NCBI GenBank assembly: GCA_041658205.1
Contig: JBBAAO010000001.1
Location: forward strand, 310,001 to 374,000
DNA from: Bacteroidota bacterium
GTDB lineage: Bacteria; Bacteroidota; Ignavibacteria; UBA10030; UBA8401
Reading direction: 5' to 3'
Length of the DNA stretch: 64,000 nucleotides
How positions within the stretch are numbered: the stretch's first letter is position 1; each line of letters begins with the position of its first letter. The notes beneath the pieces were generated by a model, which saw only the letters and a program-made list of their open reading frames with translations, was not told the origin of the DNA and did not search any database. Below, piece after piece: positions 34,214-42,341 of this stretch. Made by a program: the position numbers and the translations under genes.

Positions 34214-35182
34214 ATGGAATATATTATTACCGGTGCTGCTGGATTCATTGGATCTCATCTCATTGAATATTTACAAGTACACCATTCCAATGATAAAATA
34301 TTTGTGCTTGATAAAATACCTCCTAAAAATTTACATTGTAACACAGAATATATCTATTGCGACATTAATGAATCGATTTCAATAAAGAAAAACTTTAATA
34401 ATCCAATATTAATCCATCTTGCGGCGCTTTGTAAAGAACCGGGATATTCTTGGGAGGAATATTTTGTCACGAATTATCTTGGTACTAAAAACATATGTCA
34501 ATTCGCGATTGATAATAATGTTAATAATATCATTTTTACTAGCACAATGATGGTATTCAAATCCGGCGAAAAAAGAAATACCGAGGAGGATATAACAGCT
34601 CCAGATACAGCTTATGGAATATCCAAATTACTTGCTGAAGAAGTTCTCTTCGGTTGGGAGAAAAGCCATAAAAAACACAGATTGCGAATTATTCGGCCAG
34701 GTGTTGTTTTTGGGAAAGGTGAAAATGGAAATTTTTCGAGATTGGCTAGGGCATTAAAATTTAATTTGTTTGTTTACGTTGGCAAAAGAGATACGATCAA
34801 AGGGAGTGTATATGTCAAAGATGTTGTGCGTGCTTTGTTATTCCTTCAAAGTGATTCCAAGGAACGCATTCTGTATAACGTCGTGTTTCCGAAACCTGAC
34901 ACTATAGGTAAGATTTGCTCGTCGATCTGTAAAGTCATGGGGTGGAGAAGATTCGTTCCTGTTGCGCCTTTTAGATTATTATTAGGAATTTCCTACACTT
35001 TTGAATTATTGAATAGCATTGGATTAAAGAATCCGATTCATCACAGAAGAATTGAAAAATTATTTTATTCCACACATCTATCATCTGACGCATTGCTTGA
35101 ATCCGGATTTACATTTTCATACTCATTGGAAAGCGCATTGAGCGACTGGAAAAAAGACTGTAATAATATAGGACTATTGTAA
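34214..35182 (+). CDS. NAD-dependent sugar epimerase/dehydratase (SDR)
   Basis: A 322-aa extended SDR from ATG 34214, 4 nt after the preceding stop. TGAAGFIGS is at residues 6-14, FTSTMMVFKSG the catalytic Ser/Thr region and YGISK the Tyr-Lys pair. IRPGVVFGKGENGNFSRL and the GSVYVKDVVRALL segment recall the UDP-QuiNAc/UDP-glucose epimerase-like proteins (WbpV/GneA type) that often precede an initiating phosphotransferase. Here the initiating enzyme starts directly after its stop codon, which fits that arrangement. Confidence 0.83.
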   Translation: MEYIITGAAGFIGSHLIEYLQVHHSNDKIFVLDKIPPKNLHCNTEYIYCDINESISIKKNFNNPILIHLAALCKEPGYSWEEYFVTNYLGTKNICQFAIDNNVNNIIFTSTMMVFKSGEKRNTEEDITAPDTAYGISKLLAEEVLFGWEKSHKKHRLRIIRPGVVFGKGENGNFSRLARALKFNLFVYVGKRDTIKGSVYVKDVVRALLFLQSDSKERILYNVVFPKPDTIGKICSSICKVMGWRRFVPVAPFRLLLGISYTFELLNSIGLKNPIHHRRIEKLFYSTHLSSDALLESGFTFSYSLESALSDWKKDCNNIGLL

Positions 35183-36610
35183 GTGATAAAACGGAACTGG
35201 AAAATAATATTTGTTTCCATGTCACAATTATTTGATATTTTGGCCATTCTCTGTTCTGTTTTACTTTGTTCATTTCTACATACTGTAAACGTAATAGTCC
35301 ATACCCCATTTGATCAATCCGTTCCAGTGCTCGGTATATATACAATTGTTTCCATGACATTGTCATCTTTGCTGGGTTTATACAGAGGCTCATTTCATCT
35401 CAGTTTGCGTCTTCAAAATTTTATCGTGGCACGATCGTATTTGATCAGCATTATGATCACTCTCGCGTTTGTCTCTCTTATAAAAAATCTTTATATAGAT
35501 CGATTTACAGTTTTTACGTTTACTGCCTCACTGCCACTATTTTTTTTAATGAACAGGTCTCTGCTATATTGGTTGAATCTCTATTTCCAATCAAAGGGGT
35601 TCGGTGTGCATAATTCTATCATTGTTGGGTATGATAATGAAGGAATTAAAATCGCAGACCGTTTTACATCATTTCCTGAACTTGGATATAAGATCAGTGG
35701 ATTTTTAGTCAAAGAGAAAGGGCGACATCCTCAATTACCGGATAATCTAAAGGCTTATCCTCTTGAAGAGCTTGAAAACATTATTGTTACTAAAAATATT
35801 GATAGAATATTTATTCCTTCTACAGAAATTATTGTGAATGGATTTTCTACAGTGAAAGCGCTTAGTAAAAAACACGGCATTAAAGTAAAAATATTGTCTC
35901 CATTGTCAGAAGAGTTATTGAAGATAGCTCGAATCTACGATATTGCAGGAATTACTCTTACCTCTCAACCAAGAGTTCATATTAATAAATTAAAATCTTT
36001 TCTCAAGAGAACGTTTGACTTTTTTGTTGGATCACTCGTAGTGATGATTCTGAGCCCGATATTCATTTTTACGATTGTCGCTATATTTATTGAGTCGGGA
36101 AAACCGATCTTTTTTTTACAACGTAGAGCATCAATCAAGGGTGGTAAGGAGTTTTTCTTTATAAAATTCCGAAGTATGGTCTCCAATGCAGAAGAACTGA
36201 AAGAGGAGTTGCGAAAGGAAAATGAATCTGACGGAGCACTCTTTAAAATTAAAGATGACCCTCGTATCACAAGAGTAGGTAAGTTCATACGCAAATTTAG
36301 TATTGACGAACTTCCCCAATTATTTAATGTTCTCAAAGGAGATATGAGTCTTGTTGGTCCCCGTCCTTTACCAATCAACGACTTTGAAAACGTCGATGAA
36401 TCAGATGAATTCTGGGAAGCAATACGAGACCGCGCAAATGTCAAACCAGGGATGACGGGAATATGGCAAGTGTCTGGAAGAAGCAATATTAAATTTAGAG
36501 AAATGATACTATTGGATCTGTATTATGTAGAAAATCACTCCATTCTTTTTGATATGGAATTATTGTTTGAAACAATACCCACCGTGCTGTTTGGAAGAGG
36601 GGCATATTAA
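35183..36610 (+). CDS. Polyprenyl-phosphate phosphoglycosyltransferase (WbaP/WcaJ type)
   Basis: A 475-aa membrane enzyme that starts repeat-unit synthesis by moving sugar-1-phosphate to undecaprenyl phosphate. Four N-terminal helices (about 10-125) and a Rossmann-like central part (145-250) precede the catalytic bacterial sugar transferase domain. Its re-entrant helix begins at KRTFDFFVGSLVVMILSPIF, followed by FFIKFRSM, FSIDELPQLFNVLKGDMSLVGPRP and the KPGMTGIWQVSGRS end. The start is GTG, immediately after the TAA of the previous gene, so it is strongly coupled. Confidence 0.93.
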   Translation: MIKRNWKIIFVSMSQLFDILAILCSVLLCSFLHTVNVIVHTPFDQSVPVLGIYTIVSMTLSSLLGLYRGSFHLSLRLQNFIVARSYLISIMITLAFVSLIKNLYIDRFTVFTFTASLPLFFLMNRSLLYWLNLYFQSKGFGVHNSIIVGYDNEGIKIADRFTSFPELGYKISGFLVKEKGRHPQLPDNLKAYPLEELENIIVTKNIDRIFIPSTEIIVNGFSTVKALSKKHGIKVKILSPLSEELLKIARIYDIAGITLTSQPRVHINKLKSFLKRTFDFFVGSLVVMILSPIFIFTIVAIFIESGKPIFFLQRRASIKGGKEFFFIKFRSMVSNAEELKEELRKENESDGALFKIKDDPRITRVGKFIRKFSIDELPQLFNVLKGDMSLVGPRPLPINDFENVDESDEFWEAIRDRANVKPGMTGIWQVSGRSNIKFREMILLDLYYVENHSILFDMELLFETIPTVLFGRGAY

Positions 36611-36681
36611 TAAGCAATGGATATTGTATAATGAATATTTGAAAATGTTAAGGGAAAAATAGAGAATAACTAGCGATTAAG

Positions 36682-38262
36682 ATGAAGAAAATAATTATTT
36701 ACGTAATGTTGAGCTTGGTCTTAGTAATTCTTGGTCAAGCTCAAGTTGTTTATGAGCCTTTGGACCAATCTATATATGCATTCCTGCAGAGAACATATGT
36801 TCGTGGCCTTCATAATGAAAATCTTGAAGTGATCCCTCTGGATCGCACAAGGATCGCAGAATGTTTATACCGTATACGCCAAAGTGATTCTGAGTTAAGT
36901 GCAAATGACAAAGAAGAACTTGAATTTTACGAAAGAGATTTGTTCCATGAACTTCGAGCACTGAGAATAGTTCATGAAAAGGATAGTAATACTTGGCATC
37001 TTTACCAATATGCAGATACAATATTGTATCTTACGTTAGATCCGATATTGGGAGCCAATATTAAAAAAAATGCAGTGCATAGATTCAGCGGTGCAAAATT
37101 GTATGGCCAATTAGGAAACGTCATTGGTTATACTTTTCATTTCACAGAGAATGCTGAATTTGGCACTCGTATTGATAAAAGCAAAAAAAATATTCCTTCT
37201 ACTGGAATAAACCTATATAGTCAACCCAATATTAATTCTATAGAGTATAGTGATATTCGGGCAGCAATTGGTGTCAAGTGGGGTTGGGGGTGTTTCTCAT
37301 TGGGGAAAGATTATATTAATTGGGGAATGGGGCAAAGAAGCAAGCTGATACTATCATCGAAAGCTCCTTCCTTTCCATTCCTACGACTTGATCTCAGACC
37401 AACTGAATGGTTACGATTTTATTACCTTCATGGCTGGCTTCAATCGGATGTACTAGATTCTATAAGTACATATGATGCAAAAATCCCTTCAAAGAAAAGA
37501 AATATATTTAGACCAAAATATATTGCTGCACATTTTGTTTCTGTGTCACTTTTGAAAAATCTCAATATATCATTTGGAGAATCTATCATATACAGTGATA
37601 TGCCTCCCAACCTTTTATTCCTTAATCCAATATTGTTTTATCGTGCTGTTGATCATTACTTGACAACAAATTCAAATAATGATGACGGAAATAATTCTCA
37701 AATATTTTTAAATGCTGATTTCCGCGTATTCAATTCCCTTGAATTATTTGGATCATTGTTTATCGATGAAATTAGAACAACAGCCATTTTTAATGAAGAT
37801 AAGTCACGTAACCAGTTGGGATATTCTCTTGGTATTATTTATAATTCTCAGTTATTATCTGATGCGACGTTTACAGCAGAATACACTAGAATATTGCCAT
37901 GGGTTTATTCTCACTATATACAGACTCAAACTTATGAAAGTGATGGATATCTTTTAGGTCACTATATCGGGCAAAATTCGGATCAAATATATCTTAAAGT
38001 GGACTATAGAATTATTTCTCAATTGCAGATAGGGTTCTTTTATGATTATATTCGAAAAGGCGGATTAGAGGACATTCATTTTCAATATGTTTTACCATCG
38101 TTACCATTCCTTTACGGAACAGTAACTAGGAATACAATTTATGGGATGAATTTACTCTATGAGCCAATTCACGACATGCGTTTTGGAGTTCAAGGGTTTT
38201 ATGAAAATAAGGACAATGAAAAATATGGTGTCGAATTGCAAGTTTCATATGGTCTCTTCTAA
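36682..38262 (+). CDS. Wzi-like capsule assembly outer-membrane protein
   Basis: A 526-aa protein with a signal peptide (1-20, ending GQAQ). It has a helical region that includes two Leu/Arg-rich segments (RIAECLYRIRQ, LFHELRALRIV) and then a beta-barrel-like remainder ending in an aromatic strand (VQGFYENKDNEKYGVELQVSYGLF). KDYINWGMGQRSKLILS and LDLRPTEWLRFYYLHGWL are typical of the Wzi-family barrels of the FCB group. It would anchor or order polysaccharide at the cell surface. It follows the initiating transferase and precedes the rml promoter. Confidence 0.82.
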   Translation: MKKIIIYVMLSLVLVILGQAQVVYEPLDQSIYAFLQRTYVRGLHNENLEVIPLDRTRIAECLYRIRQSDSELSANDKEELEFYERDLFHELRALRIVHEKDSNTWHLYQYADTILYLTLDPILGANIKKNAVHRFSGAKLYGQLGNVIGYTFHFTENAEFGTRIDKSKKNIPSTGINLYSQPNINSIEYSDIRAAIGVKWGWGCFSLGKDYINWGMGQRSKLILSSKAPSFPFLRLDLRPTEWLRFYYLHGWLQSDVLDSISTYDAKIPSKKRNIFRPKYIAAHFVSVSLLKNLNISFGESIIYSDMPPNLLFLNPILFYRAVDHYLTTNSNNDDGNNSQIFLNADFRVFNSLELFGSLFIDEIRTTAIFNEDKSRNQLGYSLGIIYNSQLLSDATFTAEYTRILPWVYSHYIQTQTYESDGYLLGHYIGQNSDQIYLKVDYRIISQLQIGFFYDYIRKGGLEDIHFQYVLPSLPFLYGTVTRNTIYGMNLLYEPIHDMRFGVQGFYENKDNEKYGVELQVSYGLF

Positions 38263-38386
38263 AGTATTTATACATCAGAATCTTTGAATGAACTGAACTT
38301 TTCATATCCTTTGCAATTATTTATTATAAATTCTGCTTTACTAACTGCATCATTTCACCCGCGCAACCTGTCAGTAGTGTTAATCG

Positions 38387-38415
38387 TTGGAAATACTGGC
38401 ATTTTTTCGTAAATT
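38387..38415 (+). promoter_or_regulatory. Sigma70-like promoter for rmlBACD
   Basis: TTGGAA (38387-38392), a 17-nt spacer and TAAATT (38410-38415), ending 28 nt before the rmlB start. It matches the TTGGAA/17-nt layout at 7289 and lies in the only gap of this size (181 nt) in this part of the locus. Confidence 0.45.
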
Positions 38416-38443
38416 CTTAAATTCATAAACATTTTTTGGACCG

Positions 38444-39451
38444 ATGAAAAATATTCTCATAACTGGAGGAGCCGGTTTTATTGGCAGTAATTTTGTTCAT
38501 TTAATGTTGAACAAACATCCTGACTATAAGATCGTCAACTTCGATACGCTTACATATGCTGGAAATCTTGAAAATCTCAGTACGATTGAAAGAAATCCAA
38601 ATTATCTCTTTGTCAAAGGGGATATCTGCAATAAAGATCAAGTCATAAAAGCATTTCGAGAACACTCTATAGATACCGTAGTTCATTTTGCGGCCGAATC
38701 ACATGTGGACAGAAGCATAACCGGTCCTGCAATATTTGTGCATACGAATGTAGTTGGTACACAGGTATTGTTAGATGCGTCGCGCGAAGTTGGTATTGAA
38801 CGATTCCTTCATGTATCTACAGACGAGGTATACGGATCGCTCGGTGCGACTGGATATTTTACGGAAGAAACCCCGCTTCATCCTAATAGTCCGTATTCCG
38901 CCAGCAAAGCTTCATCGGATATGTTGGTGCTTGCGTATCAACACACATTTGGCTTTCCGGCTCTTGTTACCCGATGCTCCAATAATTACGGGCCATACCA
39001 GTTCCCCGAAAAATTAATCCCATTGTTGATTGCCAATGCATTGAATGATAAACCTATTCCTGTGTATGGCGATGGATCGAATGTCCGCGATTGGCTCTAT
39101 GTGGAAGATCATTGTTCTGCTCTCGATGTTGTTCTTCATAAAGGGACAATTGGCGAAGTATATAATATCGGCGGACACAATGAATGGAAGAATATTGATA
39201 TTGTAAAACTGGTCTTGAAAGAGCTTGGTAAACCTGAATCTCTAATCACATATGTAAAAGATCGTCCCGGCCATGATAAACGGTACGCTATTGATGCTGC
39301 GAAAATACAGAAAGATCTTGGCTGGGTTCCAGCATATCAGTTTGAAAATGGAATCAAAAAGACTGTCCAGTGGTATTTACAGAACAAGAAATGGTGGGAG
39401 AGGATTATCAGCGGGGAATATAAAAAATATTATGAAGCACAATATCCTTAA
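38444..39451 (+). CDS. rmlB: dTDP-glucose 4,6-dehydratase
   Basis: A 335-aa extended SDR. TGGAGFIG is at 7-14. HVSTDEVYGSL (Ser125-Thr126-Asp127-Glu128) gives the dehydratase acid/base pair, and YSASK (Tyr151/Lys155) the SDR pair. RCSNNYGPYQFPEKLIPL and YVEDHC are the classic RmlB C-terminal signatures. It converts dTDP-glucose to dTDP-4-keto-6-deoxyglucose, the common precursor for dTDP-rhamnose and for the Fdt pathway in this locus. Confidence 0.96.
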   Translation: MKNILITGGAGFIGSNFVHLMLNKHPDYKIVNFDTLTYAGNLENLSTIERNPNYLFVKGDICNKDQVIKAFREHSIDTVVHFAAESHVDRSITGPAIFVHTNVVGTQVLLDASREVGIERFLHVSTDEVYGSLGATGYFTEETPLHPNSPYSASKASSDMLVLAYQHTFGFPALVTRCSNNYGPYQFPEKLIPLLIANALNDKPIPVYGDGSNVRDWLYVEDHCSALDVVLHKGTIGEVYNIGGHNEWKNIDIVKLVLKELGKPESLITYVKDRPGHDKRYAIDAAKIQKDLGWVPAYQFENGIKKTVQWYLQNKKWWERIISGEYKKYYEAQYP

Positions 39452-39479
39452 AATTATTATTTAGATTAAAGGAAATTCA

Positions 39480-40349
39480 ATGAAAGGTATAATCCTCGCG
39501 GGTGGCTCAGGATCTCGCATGTTTCCCATATCAAAAATATATAGTAAACAATTAACTCTTATATATGATAAACCACTGATTTATTATCCGTTATCTGTGT
39601 TAATGCTTGGTGGTATTAAAGAAATATTAATTATCTCAAACGAACTCACAATCCCACATTATCAAACACTTTTTGGTGATGGTTCTCAGGTGGGATTGAA
39701 AATATCATATGTTATACAAGGTGCGCCAAATGGCATAGCAGAAGCATTTATTTTGGGTAAGCAATTCATTGGAAACGATTCAGTAACATTAATATTAGGT
39801 GATAATATATTTTACGGAAACTTGGATTTCTTCTATCGAGCAATGGAACAAAAAGCCGGCGGGACAGTTTTTGGTTATCGGGTATCAGACCCTGAACGAT
39901 ATGGTGTAGTTGAATTTGATAAAGCTGGTAAAGCAATAAGTATAGAAGAGAAACCAATTATTCCTAAATCAAATTATGCGGTACCTGGTTTGTATGTTTA
40001 TGATAATTCGGTAATAAATATTTCTGAGAATTTGCACCCCTCTTCTCGAGGTGAACTTGAGATCACTGACGTTAATGTTAATTATATGACACAAAATCAA
40101 TTATTTGTTGAAAAAATAGGGAGAGGTGTAGCATGGTTGGACACGGGAACACCTCAAGCATTGCTGCAGGCTTCAAATTTTTTTGGTGTGATTGAAGAAA
40201 GACAAGGATTAAAAGTTGCATGCATTGAAGAAATAGCATATTATAAAAAGTTTATTAAAAAAGAAAACTTTGTCAATTTAGTTAACTCACTCCCAAAATC
40301 TTCTTACCGTGAATATTTAGAAAATATTGTTGCGCACGACGAAGCATGA
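39480..40349 (+). CDS. rmlA: Glucose-1-phosphate thymidylyltransferase
   Basis: A 289-aa nucleotidyltransferase. GGSGSRMFPISK is the N-terminal NTP loop, with Met and Phe at the places usually held by Leu and Tyr/His. YDKPLIYYPLSVLMLGGI, LILGDNIFYG (metal Asp), EKPIIPKSNYAVPGLYVYD and GVAWLDTGT are the full set of RmlA signatures. The product dTDP-glucose feeds RmlB. The gene runs into rmlC with a 4-nt overlap. Confidence 0.95.
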   Translation: MKGIILAGGSGSRMFPISKIYSKQLTLIYDKPLIYYPLSVLMLGGIKEILIISNELTIPHYQTLFGDGSQVGLKISYVIQGAPNGIAEAFILGKQFIGNDSVTLILGDNIFYGNLDFFYRAMEQKAGGTVFGYRVSDPERYGVVEFDKAGKAISIEEKPIIPKSNYAVPGLYVYDNSVINISENLHPSSRGELEITDVNVNYMTQNQLFVEKIGRGVAWLDTGTPQALLQASNFFGVIEERQGLKVACIEEIAYYKKFIKKENFVNLVNSLPKSSYREYLENIVAHDEA

Positions 40350-40813
40350 AGATTACTCAAACGAAAATACCGGAAGTCTTTATTATTGAACCATCGATAT
40401 TCGAAGATGAACGTGGTTATTTTTATGAGTCCTTTCAAGAAAAGAAATATCGTGAATACATTGGCGAGGTAACATTTGTTCAGGATAATATTTCACGGTC
40501 TGCAAAGAATACGCTACGCGGATTGCATTTACAAAATGCCGAGTATGCTCAAGGAAAATTATGCCAGGTGCTTTTAGGTGCTGTGTTAGATGTTGTAGTT
40601 GATATTCGATTTGGTTCACCCACATATGGTCAGTATATCTTTGTAGAATTAACCTCGGAAAACAAAAAGCAAATATGGATTCCGCCAGGATTTGCACATG
40701 GGTTTTCTGTCCTTTCGGATTCCGTATTGTTCCACTATAAGCGCACAAATTATTACCACAAAGCATCAGAACGATGTTTAATTTATAATGATCCGACGCT
40801 TCATATAGATTAG
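40346..40813 (+). CDS. rmlC: dTDP-4-keto-6-deoxyglucose 3,5-epimerase, cut short by an in-frame amber codon
   Basis: The 155-aa product has the RmlC motifs EDERGYFYESF, LRGLHLQ (catalytic His), PPGFAHGFSVLSDS and the IYNDPTLHID segment, then ends at TAG 40811-40813. The same frame continues for 28 further codons to TAA 40898-40900 and reads as a normal RmlC C-terminus (IANPIVSQKDLLGI). The TAG falls where homologues have the Trp of IDW, so a single TGG-to-TAG change explains it. The missing tail includes the last helix, so stability is doubtful even though the catalytic residues remain. The RmlC-like protein at 30897 might compensate. Confidence 0.88.
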   Translation: MKITQTKIPEVFIIEPSIFEDERGYFYESFQEKKYREYIGEVTFVQDNISRSAKNTLRGLHLQNAEYAQGKLCQVLLGAVLDVVVDIRFGSPTYGQYIFVELTSENKKQIWIPPGFAHGFSVLSDSVLFHYKRTNYYHKASERCLIYNDPTLHID

Positions 40814-40900
40814 AAAATAGCAAATCCAATTGTATCCCAAAAAGACTTGTTAGGCATACCATTAAAAGAACTCAATCATAATTTTATTTATAAAAAATAA
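40814..40900 (+). other. In-frame continuation of rmlC after the amber codon
   Basis: The 28 codons after TAG 40811 are open in the rmlC frame and end at TAA 40898. The translation (KIANPIVSQKDLLGIPLKEL and eight more residues) is RmlC-like. rmlD starts with GTG at the very next base, 40901, which is the spacing expected of an intact 184-aa rmlC. Confidence 0.8.
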
Positions 40901-41758
40901 GTGAATAATCAAAAATATCTCATTCTTGGTGCCAACGGCCAGCTTGGTAAACAATTTGCAAAAGATTTAGCGATCAGAAATGTACCCGTATTAGCGCCTG
41001 ACGAAAAAGACTGCGATATTACTTCTGTTGAAATACTATCCCGATATATCGATTCCTTAAACCCAACTATTATCATTAACTGCGCTGCATATAATGCAGT
41101 AGATCTTGCAGAGGAGCAATCAAAATCTGCATATCTGATAAACTCAATTGCCGTTAATAATATTGCTGCTCTCTGCAAAGAGAAAAATATATTTTTTGTT
41201 CAATACAGTTCAGATTATGTGTTTGATGGATTGAAAGGAAATGTTTATAACGAGTCGGATCTCTCTAATCCATTGAATGTCTATGGAAAAAGTAAAAAAG
41301 AAGGCGAGGAGTCCGTTCTTTCTTCCGGCGGAAAATATTTGCTATTTCGGACGAGCTGGGCGTATGGCAAAGGAACTCAGAATTTCATCAATAAGATGAT
41401 GCAATGGTCTCAAAAGAATCCAGTTTTAAAACTGACAGCAGACGAAGTTTCTGTCCCAACGAGTACCATTGATCTTGTCGATTTCACCTTGCGATCAATC
41501 GACAAAGGATTAACAGGACTCTATCATCTTACTAATAGCGATTACGCCTCTCGATATGAATGGGGTAGATATATTGCAAAAAAACTATTATTGAAATCGA
41601 CCATTATACCTGTGCCGATGAGCACGTTTCCAAGTCCTGCGCAGCGACCGTTATTTTCTGCTATGTCCAACCAAAAACTTCAAGACGATTTAGGGATAAC
41701 GATTCCGGATTGGAGAGATGCGGTGGATAGGTTTTTGAAGGAATACCCGATTACCTAA
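40901..41758 (+). CDS. rmlD: dTDP-4-dehydrorhamnose reductase
   Basis: A 285-aa SDR. GANGQLGKQ is at 8-16, YSSDYVFDG (catalytic Ser/Thr) and YGKSK (Tyr-Lys) follow, and SVPTSTIDLVDF and LYHLTNSDYASRYEWGRYIAKK are RmlD features. It makes the last reduction to dTDP-L-rhamnose. The start is GTG directly abutting the TAA that would end full-length rmlC. A second copy of the last 18 codons lies at 42281-42337 beyond the repeat tract. Confidence 0.94.
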   Translation: MNNQKYLILGANGQLGKQFAKDLAIRNVPVLAPDEKDCDITSVEILSRYIDSLNPTIIINCAAYNAVDLAEEQSKSAYLINSIAVNNIAALCKEKNIFFVQYSSDYVFDGLKGNVYNESDLSNPLNVYGKSKKEGEESVLSSGGKYLLFRTSWAYGKGTQNFINKMMQWSQKNPVLKLTADEVSVPTSTIDLVDFTLRSIDKGLTGLYHLTNSDYASRYEWGRYIAKKLLLKSTIIPVPMSTFPSPAQRPLFSAMSNQKLQDDLGITIPDWRDAVDRFLKEYPIT

Positions 41759-41763
41759 AAGCA

Positions 41764-42240
41764 TTCACCGCGGAGGTCACAGAGGGCGCCGAGAAGGAAA
41801 ATGAAAGCCAATCGATTCAGGAATCAAGTTTCAAATAAAGCAGTTACATTCCCTTTAAGCAGTATCAATAAAGCAAATTCACCGCGGAGGGCACGGAGAG
41901 CACAGAGAAGAAAGAAATAAAAACTTTACCGTTTCAGGATTCAAGTTCCAGGTAAAAGCAGTTGCTTTCCCTTTAAGCAAGTATCGATAAAGCAAATTCA
42001 CCGCGGAGGGCACGGAGAGCACAGAGAAGAAAGAAATAAAAACTTTACTGTTTCAGGATTCAAGTTCCAGGTAAAAGCAGGTGCATTCCCTTTAAGCAAG
42101 TATCGGTAAAGAAAAATTCACCGCGGAGGTTGCACTTGCCTGCCTGCCGGCAGGCAGGGAGGACACGCCTGCCCGCCTCCACGAAGTGGTCCTTTGGACA
42201 CGCGGGGAGAAGGAAAACATAAAAGCAAATCGATTCATCT
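41764..42240. repeat. Four-copy 114-120-bp tandem repeat tract
   Basis: Copies begin with TTCACCGCGGAGG at 41764, 41878, 41997 and 42117, giving periods of 114, 119 and 120 bp. Copies 2 and 3 are nearly identical. Copy 4 carries a 5'-proximal insertion of about 70 bp with the perfect 20-nt palindrome CCTGCCTGCCGGCAGGCAGG (42139-42158), and a tail more like copy 1 (GAGAAGGAAAA, AATCGATTCA). The tract is GC-rich at each copy start and non-coding. ACCGCGGAGG...CACAGAGA elements of this kind are known as interspersed repeats in several bacterial genomes; that statement is from memory. Confidence 0.85.
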
Positions 42241-42280
42241 CTCAGTAATGTCGTTTTGACGGCAATTTGTTTTTGTGAGA

Positions 42281-42337
42281 ATTATTGCGAATTGGAGAGA
42301 TGTGGTGGATCGGTTTATCAGGGAGAATCCAAGATAA
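42281..42337 (+). pseudogene. Remnant of a second rmlD 3' end
   Basis: In frame, 42281-42337 reads IIANWRDVVDRFIRENPR-stop. The rmlD C-terminus reads ITIPDWRDAVDRFLKEYPIT-stop. The two nucleotide stretches share ATTGGAGAGATG and GGTGGAT. This is a decayed paralogue or a partial duplication whose upstream part was replaced by the repeat tract. The following glycosyltransferase begins 4 nt after its stop. Confidence 0.75.
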
Positions 42338-42341
42338 AAAA

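Noticed and set aside
35977..36486. Minus-strand frame of 169 codons opposite the phosphoglycosyltransferase
   Set aside because: It lies inside the conserved catalytic domain of the + strand gene and is Ser/Arg-rich in the manner of antisense shadows.
41878..42240. Idea that the repeats behind rmlD form a CRISPR array
   Set aside because: The period is 114-120 bp, whole units (not only short repeats) are alike and no cas genes are present, so they are plain tandem repeats.
42285..42341. Earlier ATG (42285) as start of the membrane glycosyltransferase
   Set aside because: The added 19 codons lie inside the rmlD-like remnant in another frame; ATG 42342 gives the expected N-terminal helix.
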